Source of the DNA: Flammula alnicola
Lineage: Eukaryota; Basidiomycota; Agaricomycetes; Agaricales; Strophariaceae
DNA length: 64,000 nt
NCBI GenBank assembly: GCA_015499995.1
Contig: JADNRV010000131.1
Location: 1 to 64,000 of the forward strand
Direction: 5' to 3'
Part shown: positions 10,501 through 21,600 of the stretch, piece by piece
How positions within the stretch are numbered: position 1 is the first letter of the stretch
How the letters are laid out: the number at the start of each line of letters is the position of its first letter
Made by a program: the position numbers and the translations under genes
Notes under the pieces: generated by a model
Database searches by the model: none
The model's input: the letters and a program-made list of their open reading frames with translations, nothing else
What the model was told of the DNA's origin: nothing

Positions 10501-11761
10501 TTGAACTCGCGCGTGGGGAGCAGCGGGGCGGGGCGGGTGGGTCGGGGGGAGTAATCATGGTGGGGGGAGTCCGGGCGGGGCGGGGCATGGGGCGAGTGGG
10601 GCGCTGCCGGGGGGTGTGGGCAGTGGGCAGGGTGGTAGTGCGAGGCGGGAGAGGAGGGAGAGGGAGAGGGATAGGGATAGGGAGGAGAGGAGGGAGCGGG
10701 AGAGGGGGAGAGGGAGAGGGAGAGGGGGATAGAGAGAGGGATAGAGAGAGGGACAGAGACAGAGGCGAGAGGAGCACGAGGAGTCGGAGAGGCAACGTGC
10801 CTCCGCCTCCGCCCCAAGCGAGACGGGCGACTTTGAGCCCGAGCCCGAGGCCCCGCCAGCAAAGCCGGTGACGTCGCCTTATATGCCCGCCGCGCTGTTG
10901 AACCTACACAATCAGCCCATCAGCTCCGCCGCGGCCGTCGAGGCTACGCTGGCCGGTTCCGGTTCAACGTGCATCACAGGCGGTGGGACGAGCAGCTCGC
11001 TGCCCACCGCCGGCTCATCTTCCGGGCCGGGAGGCCCGCACGCGTCGACGCTAGCGAGCTCGTCGGGCGGGGCGCTCTCGACGAGTGGTGGTGGTGTATC
11101 GTCGAGCGGGGTAGCTGCGGCGCTAGCTGCGAACTCGAACTCGAATTCGAACTCGAGCGGGGTAGAGTCGACGGCGACGAGCGGGACGGGTGGTGGTGAT
11201 AGCAGGACGACGACGGCTGCGACGTCTCCGCAGGGCTCGTTGCCTGCGACGCCGACGGGGCCGCTGTCGCCGCACCAGACGCCGCCGAAGAGCGGGGCTG
11301 TGTGGGGTGTTGTTGGGGCTGGGCCTGGCGTTGGGGCTGCCGGGGGGCTTGGGACGATGTCGCCATCTGCGTCCTCGCCTTCGGCGCCGGGTGGGCGACA
11401 GCAGGCACAGGCGTCAGCTCAACAGCAAGCGTTGCAGCAATCGCCTACGATGCTCGACCGCGCCATCAGCGGCTCGCGCGCGATTACGATCGACGATGCG
11501 AATATGCCGCCGCTGACGGATGATAACAGCGTGTTGCCGGTGCCGAGCCATGTGGTGCTGCACCATTTGTGTACGAGTGCGATTCGTAATGGGGTGTTGG
11601 CGGTGGCGAATACGACTAGGTATCGGAAGAAGGTGGGTGTTTTTTATTTTTTCCTTTTGTTTTCAGGCGCTTTTGGCTTTGGTTTTCGAGTTGATGCTGA
11701 TGCGTTGTGTTTTTTTTTGTGTGTGTAGTATTTGACGACGATATACTATAAACCGACCTAG
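7551..11761 (+). CDS. SNF1/AMP-activated kinase beta subunit (Gal83/Sip-like)
   Basis: Scaffold and targeting subunit of the heterotrimeric SNF1/AMPK complex that senses energy and carbon status. I chose the ATG at 7551 because it gives MGNSASN, a typical N-myristoylation start; an upstream in-frame start would bury it. A Ser/Pro/Gln-rich region (Q-runs about 7966-8075) leads into a CBM48/glycogen-binding domain: VKIVWKGGGEEVVLARAG before, and TVYLQPGTHHVRFLVDGQW after, a long intron at 8429-9869. The exon edge GA|A is in phase. The C-terminal AMPKBI domain is split: GLPRHLDKLILNSRVG near 10470-10515, then VPSHVVLHHLCTSAIRNGV near 11540-11600, ending YLTTIYYKPT after an intron at 11632-11728. 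Between these halves is a roughly 1 kb Ser/Gly/Ala-rich insertion. Around 10540-10770 no single frame is open, so an unplaced intron or an indel in the G-rich repeat is likely. Confidence 0.88.
9196..9800. repeat. Imperfect direct duplication (period about 343 bp) inside the SNF1 beta intron
   Basis: A 27-nt block starting cgatggcgatctgggatgg is identical at 9196-9222 and 9539-9565. Flanking similarity continues for about 90 nt, and a pyrimidine-rich stretch recurs near 9362-9420 and 9719-9800. The duplication helps explain why this intron is 1,441 nt long, when other introns here are 50-70 nt. Confidence 0.75.
10560..10790 (+). repeat. GGGAGA/GGGATAGAGA low-complexity tract
   Basis: A purine-rich degenerate repeat, mostly GGGAGA and GATAGAGA units around 10645-10765. 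In one frame it would encode Arg/Glu-Arg/Asp repeats, in another it contains two TAG codons. It sits where the reading frame of the SNF1 beta gene is lost, and such tracts are prone to real and sequencing indels. Confidence 0.7.
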
Positions 11762-13441
11762 GGCCGACGTCATGGGTTGCGATGTACATGTACATATGTT
11801 GTCGAAAAGTGCACGAAGCGCTCGTGCTGTATTTTTTTCCATCTCCATCTCCATCTCCAAAGTTTCAGATTTCAGATTTTTTACGACTCCCCCATCTATC
11901 ATCCATTCATGCCATATCTACGTCCATGTCCATCACGTTCCCATCTTCCGTCGTCCATCTCTTGTCCACACTATTCGCACTCGCACTCGCACATCATCTT
12001 CATACACACACATCCTTCCACGCATGCATTTCCAAAATTCTAATTTCTACGCTCTTGCACGATTTTTGATTGGACGATTCAACACATTTTTTTTACATGC
12101 ACACGCGTATGTGCTGGCGGAGGGGAGGGTGAGCGAAAGCCATGGAGGCATGAAGGATGTGTTGGCGGCAGTGTAGGATATAGGTAGTTGGCGACGGTGG
12201 GGTGGGTGCGGTGGATAGGTTGGTTGGAGGACGGTGGCCACGCAGGTGTTTTGGCGTTGTTGTTGTACATGTAGTGCTCGATTTGTGTGGAGGATGGTGA
12301 TGGGTGCTTTTAGAATATGCTGTATGGACAGGCACTGGTGGCTTCCGTGGTGTACTATTTTTCTTTTCTTCTTTCTTTCTCGTGCTTTTTTGGTTTGGTT
12401 TCTCCTTCTACGACATCCCTTGCCTTTCTTTTTCTTGCTTTTTCTTACTGTTTTTCCCCTTCTTTCCCGTCATAGTCATGCTTCATCTTTTGCGATCTCT
12501 ACATCTCATTGTTTTCCATGTCTGACTGCATCATTCAATAATCGAAGTCCATTCTATTTGGAATTTCATCGTCTTTTTGTGACGCTGATAGCTGCGAGAT
12601 CTAGCTTTGGGAGTAGGAACCCTAACCCTAAGGCCTAAGGAGTCAGAGTTTTCGATATTCTCTCTCCGCACGTGTGTATACCTTTCTCTTGTAGTCGTGT
12701 GTATGCATAGTAACCAAACCTATTTCACGGATGAGAAATGTACTTTTTAAACATATGGTACGTGAAAACTGAGTTTGACTACCGTTTACAGGGTTAGCCA
12801 GGGTGCGGCCTCGGCTCAGACACGGGGCCAAGCTCCGAATCAGCGCTGACCCCGCCATCACATGCATACTATGTACTTTGCCCGGGTGGCAGTGCTCCCT
12901 TTGACGATCATCGATTCGGAATATTTAACCTTGCTGCCACCATATCAACGTGCGTACAGCTCTGCGTGCGTACACCTCTGCGTTCGTACACTCTGCTCTT
13001 TCTAGGAACCGCTGCCTAATTCAAAACATCACAGTAGGCCTCGACTCGCGTCAGCGTCGACCCCATTGAATGTAACTTGAAAGGTATGTACAGGTCGAAA
13101 CCTCGAAGTTTGTCCAACAGACAGATACAGTAATTAGGGGAGGAATACCGAGGGAGGTACTCAGGTAGGTGAAGGTAAAGGGGCAGAGGGCCTCGAGATT
13201 TATTTCTGGACAAACGTGCGTTAGAGAATGGATCCACCGATAAGATGCATCATACTTACCTCCCGCTTACTTGAGAAAATCATCAGGGGTGGGCTTGGCT
13301 CCTAAACCTTTTCCTCAGCCGCAGTGTGGCAGCTAATCTCCATGCGCCAGACCATGCATATAATAAGACCAACTCTAAATGGATCCGAGAAGAGAAGGCT
13401 TCTGAACCCTTCTTGCTCCGGCGCTGCGAGCAACCTTCGAA
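11762..13441. other. Intergenic region after the SNF1 beta gene
   Basis: No convincing gene. It holds CCATCT repeats near 11840-11858, T-rich tracts near 12350-12470, a short telomere-like ccctaaccctaaggcctaagg near 12620-12640, and a 16-nt tandem repeat at 12949-12995. Short frames on both strands are scattered and low in complexity. Confidence 0.5.
12949..12995. repeat. Three tandem copies of a 15-16-nt unit
   Basis: Units beginning cgtgcgtaca repeat three times (cgtgcgtacagctctg, cgtgcgtacacctctg, cgttcgtacactctg). They lie about 450 bp upstream of the transporter gene. No role is evident. Confidence 0.7.
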
Positions 13442-16129
13442 ATGACGACCAATTTCAAAGAACGAGTCAAGAGCGTCTCCCTCATTTTTGCGTGAGTTCT
13501 TATCGTTTTCTCCGCCTTCAGCTGGCTTAACCCAGGTGCTGATGACGTTTCTCTGAAGGTGTGGTACGGCCTTGTTCTCTGATGGTGAGGACAAATTTGG
13601 TCCGCATAAATGCCTCAACTTCCATGATCTGACTTTCTATACAGGATATGCCAACGGCGTCATTGGGAGTGGTGCGTGTGTTGTGTTCAGGGGACAGAGC
13701 GCAGCTGAGCGAGATGGTTTGAACGTTTGCAGTGAATACTCGTGAGTTGCAATAAAAATATCGACGTCTTGAATTTAATATTGACCCATTTTCTAGTGTT
13801 AACGAGGATATACGGAGCCGAGAAGCTCAGCCAGCACAACTACAGCCGTGCATTGAGCAGTCTCGGCTTTGCAGGAGCCATATTAGGCATGCTCGTCTTT
13901 GGTGAGTCCTCGTTCTGCCATTATCTAGTTCGTATATTTAACTATTCAAAGGTTATTTATCCGATAAGATTGGAAGGAAATTCGGCATGGTAAGGATCCC
14001 TCTTTTTCATTATAAGTGGCTATTAACAACGACTTTGAATTTAGATGGCTACAACTACCATAATCGCTCTGTTCTCGGGATTGTCTGCAGCCTCGGCTGG
14101 AGCACATGGTAGCGTTGGCGGATTATTGAGCATGCTCAGTGCCATGCGGTATGTATTTCCCTCTCCCAATCCTATCCTAAACTAACCAGCATTTTAGCTT
14201 CCTAATCGGTATCGGTCTCGGAGCAGAATATCCTACTGGATCTGTCTCAGCCTCTGAACAATCCGAAGGACCTGACATCAACAAAAATGCCCAGCATCGT
14301 TGGTTTGCCCTGGCGACGAGTAGGCCTCCACCCGCTGTTTCACGCGTCATTTTATTTTCTAACATGTTAACCAGACTCCATGATTGATTTCGGCTTTGTC
14401 ATCTCGGCATTTGTCCCACTCGTCCTGTTCTGGATGTAAGCTATGCCGTCTCAATTTTTTTCATTAGTATACTGACATTCTTCAAGATTCGGTAATGACC
14501 ATCTTCGCGCCGTATGGCGTCTCTCCCTCGGCCTTGGTATTATCCCTGCTCTGGCTGTCTTCATCTGGCGTCTGAACATGGATGAGCCTGCTCGTTACAA
14601 GAAAGACTGCATGAAACACGCCCGCATTCCATATTTACTCGTCCTTCGTCGATACGGTGGATCCTTGGCTGCGATTTCATGTACCTGGCATGTACACGTT
14701 TGCTAGACGCATGACAGACAAAAAATGCTGATATTCTCGACGTTAGGTTCTTGTATGACATCATTGTGTAAGCCCCAGATATTTTGCTTTCATTCCATTC
14801 ATCTGACAATGTTCGGATCTCGTTAATTTCTCTCTAGTTATCCCGTGAGTACATCACATTACTGCCAAAGCTCGTCGTCCTAACTTTGTGCTCAAAGTTT
14901 GGCCTTTACTCCTCGATCATCGTTGATCGGTGAGTATCTCCCACCCTTCTTTCCAATACCTCATCTAAAAGCCTATTAGTGTCACAGGTGGATCGTCAGA
15001 TCTTACAGTTGTGCTGGGTTGGAATGTGGTCATCAAGTGAGGCATTTTAACAACTGTCCTTCTCGCCCATTCTGAAAACGTTAAAAATAGTCTGTTCTAC
15101 ATGCCGGGTACTCTGGGAGGAGCCTTCATCGTTGATAAATTGGGATCAAAATACACTATGGTACGCTTTTCTGATACATAAGTGTCATGGATTTGAACAA
15201 CGGCGGTCCTATAGATAACTGGGCTTCTCCTCCAAGCCGTCGTTGGTTTTATTATGAGCGGAGCTTATTCAAAGTGAGCGATTTTTCTGACATTGATAGC
15301 GGAAGCTGATGAGCACATTTTCAGACTGACCGAGAATATAGCTGCCTTTGCTGTAAGTCCAGTGTGTTTTGGGAAATACACAGCTAATCGTTCCTATTTA
15401 TTAGGTGGTATATGGTATCTTCCTGAGTTTCGGAGAGCTCGGTCAGCGAGATTGTGGTCACTCGTCGAATTAATTCATTGACTTGATATTTTTTTCTAAG
15501 GTCCTGGTAACTGCTTGGGATTGATGGCAAGCAAAACTGGTCCCACTGCTGTCCGTGGTCAGTTCTATGGCACTGCTGCGGCCGTTGGTAAGGTCGGAGC
15601 TTTCATTGGGACTTGGAGTAAGTTCATAACACAGATGATTATTATTCATCAAGAGGGTGTGCCAAATCTAATCGATTTCTGACAGTGTTCCCTCCAATTA
15701 TTGATGGTAAAATGATAGCTTCCTCAGCTCTGCTAGAGGTTATTAACGATCATGTTTAGCCTTTGGAGGATCGGGTTCTGCCCGAGGAAACACTGGTCCT
15801 TTCTGGATTGGCAGTGGTTCGTGGGCTCTCTGAATAGTGTTTCTTTGATACTCACAAAATTTCAGGATTGGCGGTCTTGAGCGCGCTAATCACCTTTTTC
15901 TTCATTGAACCACTCGCCACGGATGGCATGGAGCTCGAGGATCGCAAGGTACTGGATGGTGTGACCCCTTGTTCTTGAGTGTGATCTAATACTTCATGCA
16001 CAGTTCCGAGAATATCTGGAGCAGCATGGCTATGACACCGCAGCAATGGGTTTGACTGAAACACAGACCGAGCAATCCTTAGGATCCGTGGTGGACGAGC
16101 GATTGGACGAGAAAAAGGTCGAGGTTTAA
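13442..16129 (+). CDS. Git1-type MFS transporter (glycerophosphoinositol/phosphate family)
   Basis: Twelve-spanner major facilitator expected at the plasma membrane. The best family match is the fungal Git1 glycerophosphoinositol permease and related phosphate transporters. It begins [19 protein letters not shown] at 13442, then [34 protein letters not shown] (the MFS loop 2-3 motif), and [20 protein letters not shown]. Later come [12 protein letters not shown] and [28 protein letters not shown]. The C-terminal tail is hydrophilic and Glu-rich and ends at TAA 16127-16129. There are close to twenty exons with introns of 50-70 nt. Some exons are tiny: 26 nt (13559-13584), 27 nt (13646-13672), 9 nt (13733-13741, encoding the VNT region) and 7 nt (14838-14844, part of VYPFGLY). 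All these exons keep the family sequence in frame. The exact substrate cannot be read from the sequence. Confidence 0.88.
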
Positions 16130-18620
16130 GCCGATTTCTTGAAGGTGTCTAGTTTTTTTAAATGAATACGTTACGTATAACATAACGAACCTCATGAGCC
16201 AAGGTTCTTGTATACCTTCTACCCATTGTGAAAGGATGACTTTGGGAATCTTTAATACATGTCGCCTCTCCTTGACGCTTGCAAAACCTGACAGTCATCT
16301 TGTGGCGTCTACCTGGGTTGATCGCGATGCGTGAGGATTTATATTGCTCCTCAGGCGCCTCGCGTTCAACTTGCGTTCAACCAGCCAAATGGTGCTCTAG
16401 AATGAACCCAGAATCCGCAACTTACCCCCAAGAATTTGAAATCGGTCTGCCCACAGGCATTACCCTTGAATCCGATCTCTGGAAACCTGCAGGCAGCAGT
16501 GCGACGGAATTTAAAGTTTAAAGGGGGCAACAAACGTGCGAGATGATGTTTGCATCCTCGGTCATGGCTTACAGGACCCAAGGAGGATCCGTGAGCAGTC
16601 AATCGAAACTCCCTTCGTCGCCTCAAGGCAATATTCAATCTCGAGCCGTCTGGATATTCTGACCTACACTAATTCATCCTTGTGTACATACACATCCATG
16701 GTCTATGCTGTTCAACAACGGCATTTTTTGTCTCGCCCTAGTAATTCCGCCTCTTGTCTAATCAAGTACATCAGCTACAGTTTCAGTTCACCGAAGTTTG
16801 TGTGCAAGCTTTGCGATCCTCTTGGTGGATGGATGCTGAAGTAAATAATAAATAAATGTCTCTGGGAAACGGCAAGTAGGCAGGACATCCTGTAAACCCC
16901 AGAGGGGACTTAAGTATATCACATGCAGCCATGACGCGCTATGTAACTGAGGCACAACACGCTGCCGCTCATGTTGCTTGGACGGCTTGGTAAAATGATA
17001 AATTAATGGCGCGTTCCATCGGACGTCGCTTCCGCCCCCACCAAAAATATCCCACTCCACGCGACGCTCGCACATCGAGGGGCTTGCGTCATTCTACTTA
17101 TCTTGTATTCTAGCTCAGCGTCCGAACCTGATCATCGGCGAAGGCCCTCCGACTGAGGCTCGTCTACTAACACCCTACTAAGTACTGTCCTACTCTACTG
17201 TCCTACAACTATAGTACTCTCGTACAGTACTTGGCAAGTACTTTACGAGTACATTCTCGAGATCTGCAAGTTTAGCCTATCCTCATCCTTGAGAGCTCTC
17301 CCACTGCGCTCTCGCTCTCCTGAAATTGCTCACCACTATCTATCACTCACGTTGCATTGAATTTATTGGCCTATTCTACTGTATATACTCAAGTCTCGCC
17401 CAGCGTGATCGAGTGACAGAATCTGGCCATCCATTGCCAAGTATCCTAAATCTAAAAGCTTTACTAGAAAAAAAAAAGACCGCCCCACTTCACGCGAGAT
17501 TAACGCGGCACTCCATTCCGAGCGAACATGTGTCAAAGTTTTCTTTGCTCCCTTCCGTGCTCCCTTGCTTGCTCCCTTGCTCCCTTCCTTGAATCCTTCT
17601 ATGCATAGCTCCGCATTCAAGCCTGTAGGCTGTGATTCTTGATATCGATTAACCCTCAACACGCACGCACATGTACATGTAAGTATACTAATTGGCGAGC
17701 GAAACGTTGACAAGTAATTGGGGCATCACTTTGGCACATACATAGTAATTCTTCTTGAACACTCCGAGACTGGAGGTGTGTGTATATGAGAGGGGCTGAT
17801 ATCTTGCCCAGGCCTTTAACCTCACGTAGATTAGATTAGACAACGTGCCTGGCAAGCTTGAGAAGAAGCATCGAGGGAGAGTCGGTTCTTTATCTTACTA
17901 CTTCATACCTGTACCGAGAGAACGAACATATCTATTTCCCATTTACTATCGACATTGTGCGAGCAAGTTTCGAACGTTACGAGACAGATGCGGTGTCGAT
18001 TATGGCCCTTTGTCCTCACGAACTCAAGGAGAAATTTACCACAATTACAATCACTCGACTCCGACTCTGGACGACACGCATAGGTACATACAGCATGTCC
18101 GTAGTTGTAGTAGTAGATTGCACGGCATGGTCGCGCTGAACGCCCGGGCCCGAGAGTATCACTATCAACATGTGGACAAGCTACCTATCACATGCCCTAT
18201 GCACAACACATCCCCTACATACGCCGCCCAAATTTCATTTCGCTGAGTATGTGGCCCCACATTTTTGCCGTCTTTCGCAAGTGGTCTATCAATATGAGAT
18301 TAGCTGTAATTATACATGACTAACTACTAGATGCCTGAATTTCCTCACATGTCCCACCTCATTCGGCCCCTTATCACTTTCCCTTACTCCCTTCCACGCG
18401 CACCTTGGGCTTGGGCGCTTAGCCCAACATGCGCATTGCTACCTACAATTGTCCGCTACGTTGAGAGATTCCATGTTTTACCAAAATTCACTTTCCTTCC
18501 GAGTCCAATTATTTCAATCGTTCTGTCTGCTTTTAACCCTCTACATCCGCATAGGAGGGCAGGTCGTCGAGATCAAGGCGCGTATTTTTGGCTTTCCCGG
18601 CTTTCGAGAAATTTCAACAG
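16130..18620. other. Long intergenic region
   Basis: About 2.5 kb with no gene I can support. It contains a cluster of AGTAC/GTACT words near 17178-17252 and a repetitive cttgctccc tract near 17550-17592. Frames of 60-133 residues (for example 17845-18246) show no domain, signal peptide or splice pattern. Confidence 0.5.
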
Positions 18621-21600
18621 TTAGATGCCAGCGTGGTGCGTTAAATGATGACCATAAGTGCCTAACTCACCACTGCGTAGGGTGCTCACAGGCGCCTTAG
18701 CCTTCTCCTTTCCCTTTGCGCTCGTGTAAACTTGACCAGCTGGAATTGTTTTGAAGTACGAGAGAGTTTCCAGAAGAGGCGTGGATGACATCGATGGACC
18801 TTCTGGCATACTGTCAAGGACAATGGAACGCGCATCTGAGAATAATGTAAATTCTTGGGGGAAAGAGAGGATAACAGTCGAAGTCACAAACCTGCCTTAG
18901 CCCTTCTCTCCAGCCCGATCTCCGAAAACGAGCGATACCTCCGTCGACAAACGATTGTTTTGATGACCGATCGCACTCGATCCAAGTCAACACAATCGCT
19001 GACATGGCGGTTTATCTCAGACCTAGCGATCAAGTCTTTCGATCTGGTTATGCGGAAAGTGTAAGCCTTTGGTGAAAAAGAAGGGCACAGGATGCTTACA
19101 TCAACGCCTCCGAGTCAATGATTAACTTGTGGTGTGCCAACAGTACCAGCGTGTCCGTGAAAGATATTCCCAGTCCATATAAACTGCTGGCCTCATGATA
19201 GAGTCGGTTGTAGGTCGCTTTCCTTTTCTGGATGTCGGCGTAGTCAACATTGTCGAGGATCCGACTGAGTTGGGTGAGGTCAACACCATCCACGATTTGC
19301 TCTCTCGCAGACGAAGTAAACCAAGCTTCTGCTTGTCTGCAAATGGCGAGAATTTGCGGAATGGCATACTCCGGTGGGTACACCCTAACTTCGAAAGCAC
19401 CTCTGAGCCTCTGATGGAAAGACAGATCGGTGCTAGCTACGGTTATCGAAAAGACTGTTACGCACGGAAAAGAACGCGGCGAAATTGCGCCTGTCCAAGT
19501 AGCCAGTTTTCGCGTTCGAAAATTCGGCCCAAACCGTCTTGAACGATACCATATCTTCTCGCGATATCAAGTTGGGTATACTTCCGAAGAATTGGGAGAT
19601 GTAGGAGAAATTCTCCACAATCACACCTATGGAAGTTGGATGAGCCCGAGGAGACACTAAAAGACTATCGAGTTACCGGTAAATGTTTTCACCAATATAT
19701 ACTGAAAGGGCTCAATCATCTTCAAGATATTTGGATGGAGAAAGGTAGACATACCATGCTGAGTAGTTTCCAAGAAATGAACAATACATAAGTCCATGCA
19801 GTGCTACCGCAATCCAATTTGACTTCGTCTATCGGTGAACTTAATCCACCAGAGTTCGCATCACTGTGATATCGATAAGCAGTGATACGCGCAACAGTGG
19901 TGGGATTATCACACCAATTATTAATGTATCGATTCCAGCTATTACTGAAAAGTAACAGAGATGTGAGTATTTCAAGACTCGATGGGAAACTATCACAGGA
20001 CTAACCTTGAGCTGGGAAACACGAGCATAGATAGCATAGACCACAGTGACGGATAATCAGCCGTCTGTATGTCGTTTCCGTGCAAGGTTGTCAAGCCGAA
20101 GATCTCGAGAAGTAATATTGCAAAGAAAACGGAGAAGACGAGCCATAGCCCTATGAAGCCGGAAAGGGCAGGAAGACACGAACTAAAACATCATCGTGAG
20201 CATCATATACATCTAAGGGTGCAGGATGTGATACTTACATTACTGTTTTGAACAACATGTTCAAGCTTTTTGTGCGTTGGATAAGCTTTAATCCGACGGT
20301 GGACAGGAACAGCTTCTGAAATAGTTGAATGCCGAAGCTGCTGTGGCCGGAGCAGACAATAAGAGTGGTTATGAAACCACCGCTGGTGATCAGCATGTCA
20401 AAGATATTCCATCCGTTAGTGCGGAATCTGTGCCAACCAAGGCCAAAGCAGCTGAAAAAGACATCAACCAGACGTATGAGATGGAGGCGAGGAAGAAATA
20501 GTCTGAAAAGTGTGTAAGAAGGATGAAAGGTAGCGCAAAAATATATTACTTCGGAAAGCCTCGGGGATATTTTGAGAGACCGCTTGAATCCTGAGCAAGA
20601 TAATCAGTGACGGAAATAAGCAGCAATGGAAAGCCAACTTTACGTCAAAACGAGAATATGAAGAGCCAACAACGCATTAGTTGCTCTTAACCACCAACCG
20701 CGCTTATGGACGGCACGATCGAAACACCATCCTCGTACATGTCCTGTTGGCCGTATCTGGGGTGGATTGAGTGGCGTCTGCCTTTGAAATAAGTCCGAAG
20801 TTCATCCCATTCCTTTTGAGCCTGGTGAGGTGTACCGTCCCAATCCTTGAGCTAAATGTTTCAACGATGGCAATACATCAAAGTATTAGCGCGCAGGTCT
20901 GTCAAGACGATTGAACTTTACCTTATGAGGAGAGTTAACATGACCACCCCACCTGTGAGGTTGAAAATGACGGAAAAGACCGCATGCCTGGGGAATGATT
21001 GACCAATTGGTGGCTATAGATGATGTTGAGGCCCCATACTGCATAGGGTATCATGTAAAGGATTGCGAGCAAGGCCACTTCAAAAATACGACCAGGACCG
21101 ACACGATCAAGGTTTGCAATGTGTTTCGTATCTCGCCAACGAGCGTGATAAGTCGCAGCGCTCTCAGCGCCGTCAAAGATCGGGTGAATCGGCCGAGTCC
21201 ACTGATGAATACCAAGCTTGTAGTGATGTTGACAATAGTTCCAGCCATGATGATGAAGTCCAAGCAATTCCAGAGGCTGAGAAGGTAACCGTTTGGAGTA
21301 AAGACAAAGCCATCCGCAATAACCTTGATCACGAATTCAACGAAAAGCACGTAACCAAAGGCAACCTCTGCAACTTCGAACCATGCACCACGGATAAGCC
21401 CAAATTGCTCAAAATAATGTTGACGGTATGCGGGGGTAGCAATACCCGCAACGAAAATACTGCCGATGACTGTGAGCAGGAGAATTGCCTGGAAAATGGT
21501 GTATGGCACAGGAGAGGGAGGAGTGCCGAATATGCGGTCTCTTCCAGCTGGTTGTACGATTTTCTGACACATTCTTCGCGGCAAACTCTTCTGGTCAAGC

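Noticed and set aside
10008..10862. Minus-strand frame of 284 residues rich in Ser/Pro
   Set aside because: It is the complement of the SNF1 beta coding region and the GGGAGA tract; the Ser/Pro content is just the reverse reading of low-complexity DNA.
12619..12640. Telomere-like ccctaaccctaa near the SNF1 beta gene
   Set aside because: Only about two units; too short to distinguish from chance, unlike the tract at 57049-57172.
17845..18246. Plus-strand frame of 133 residues in the long intergenic region
   Set aside because: No domain or plausible promoter context, and overlapping frames of similar length exist.
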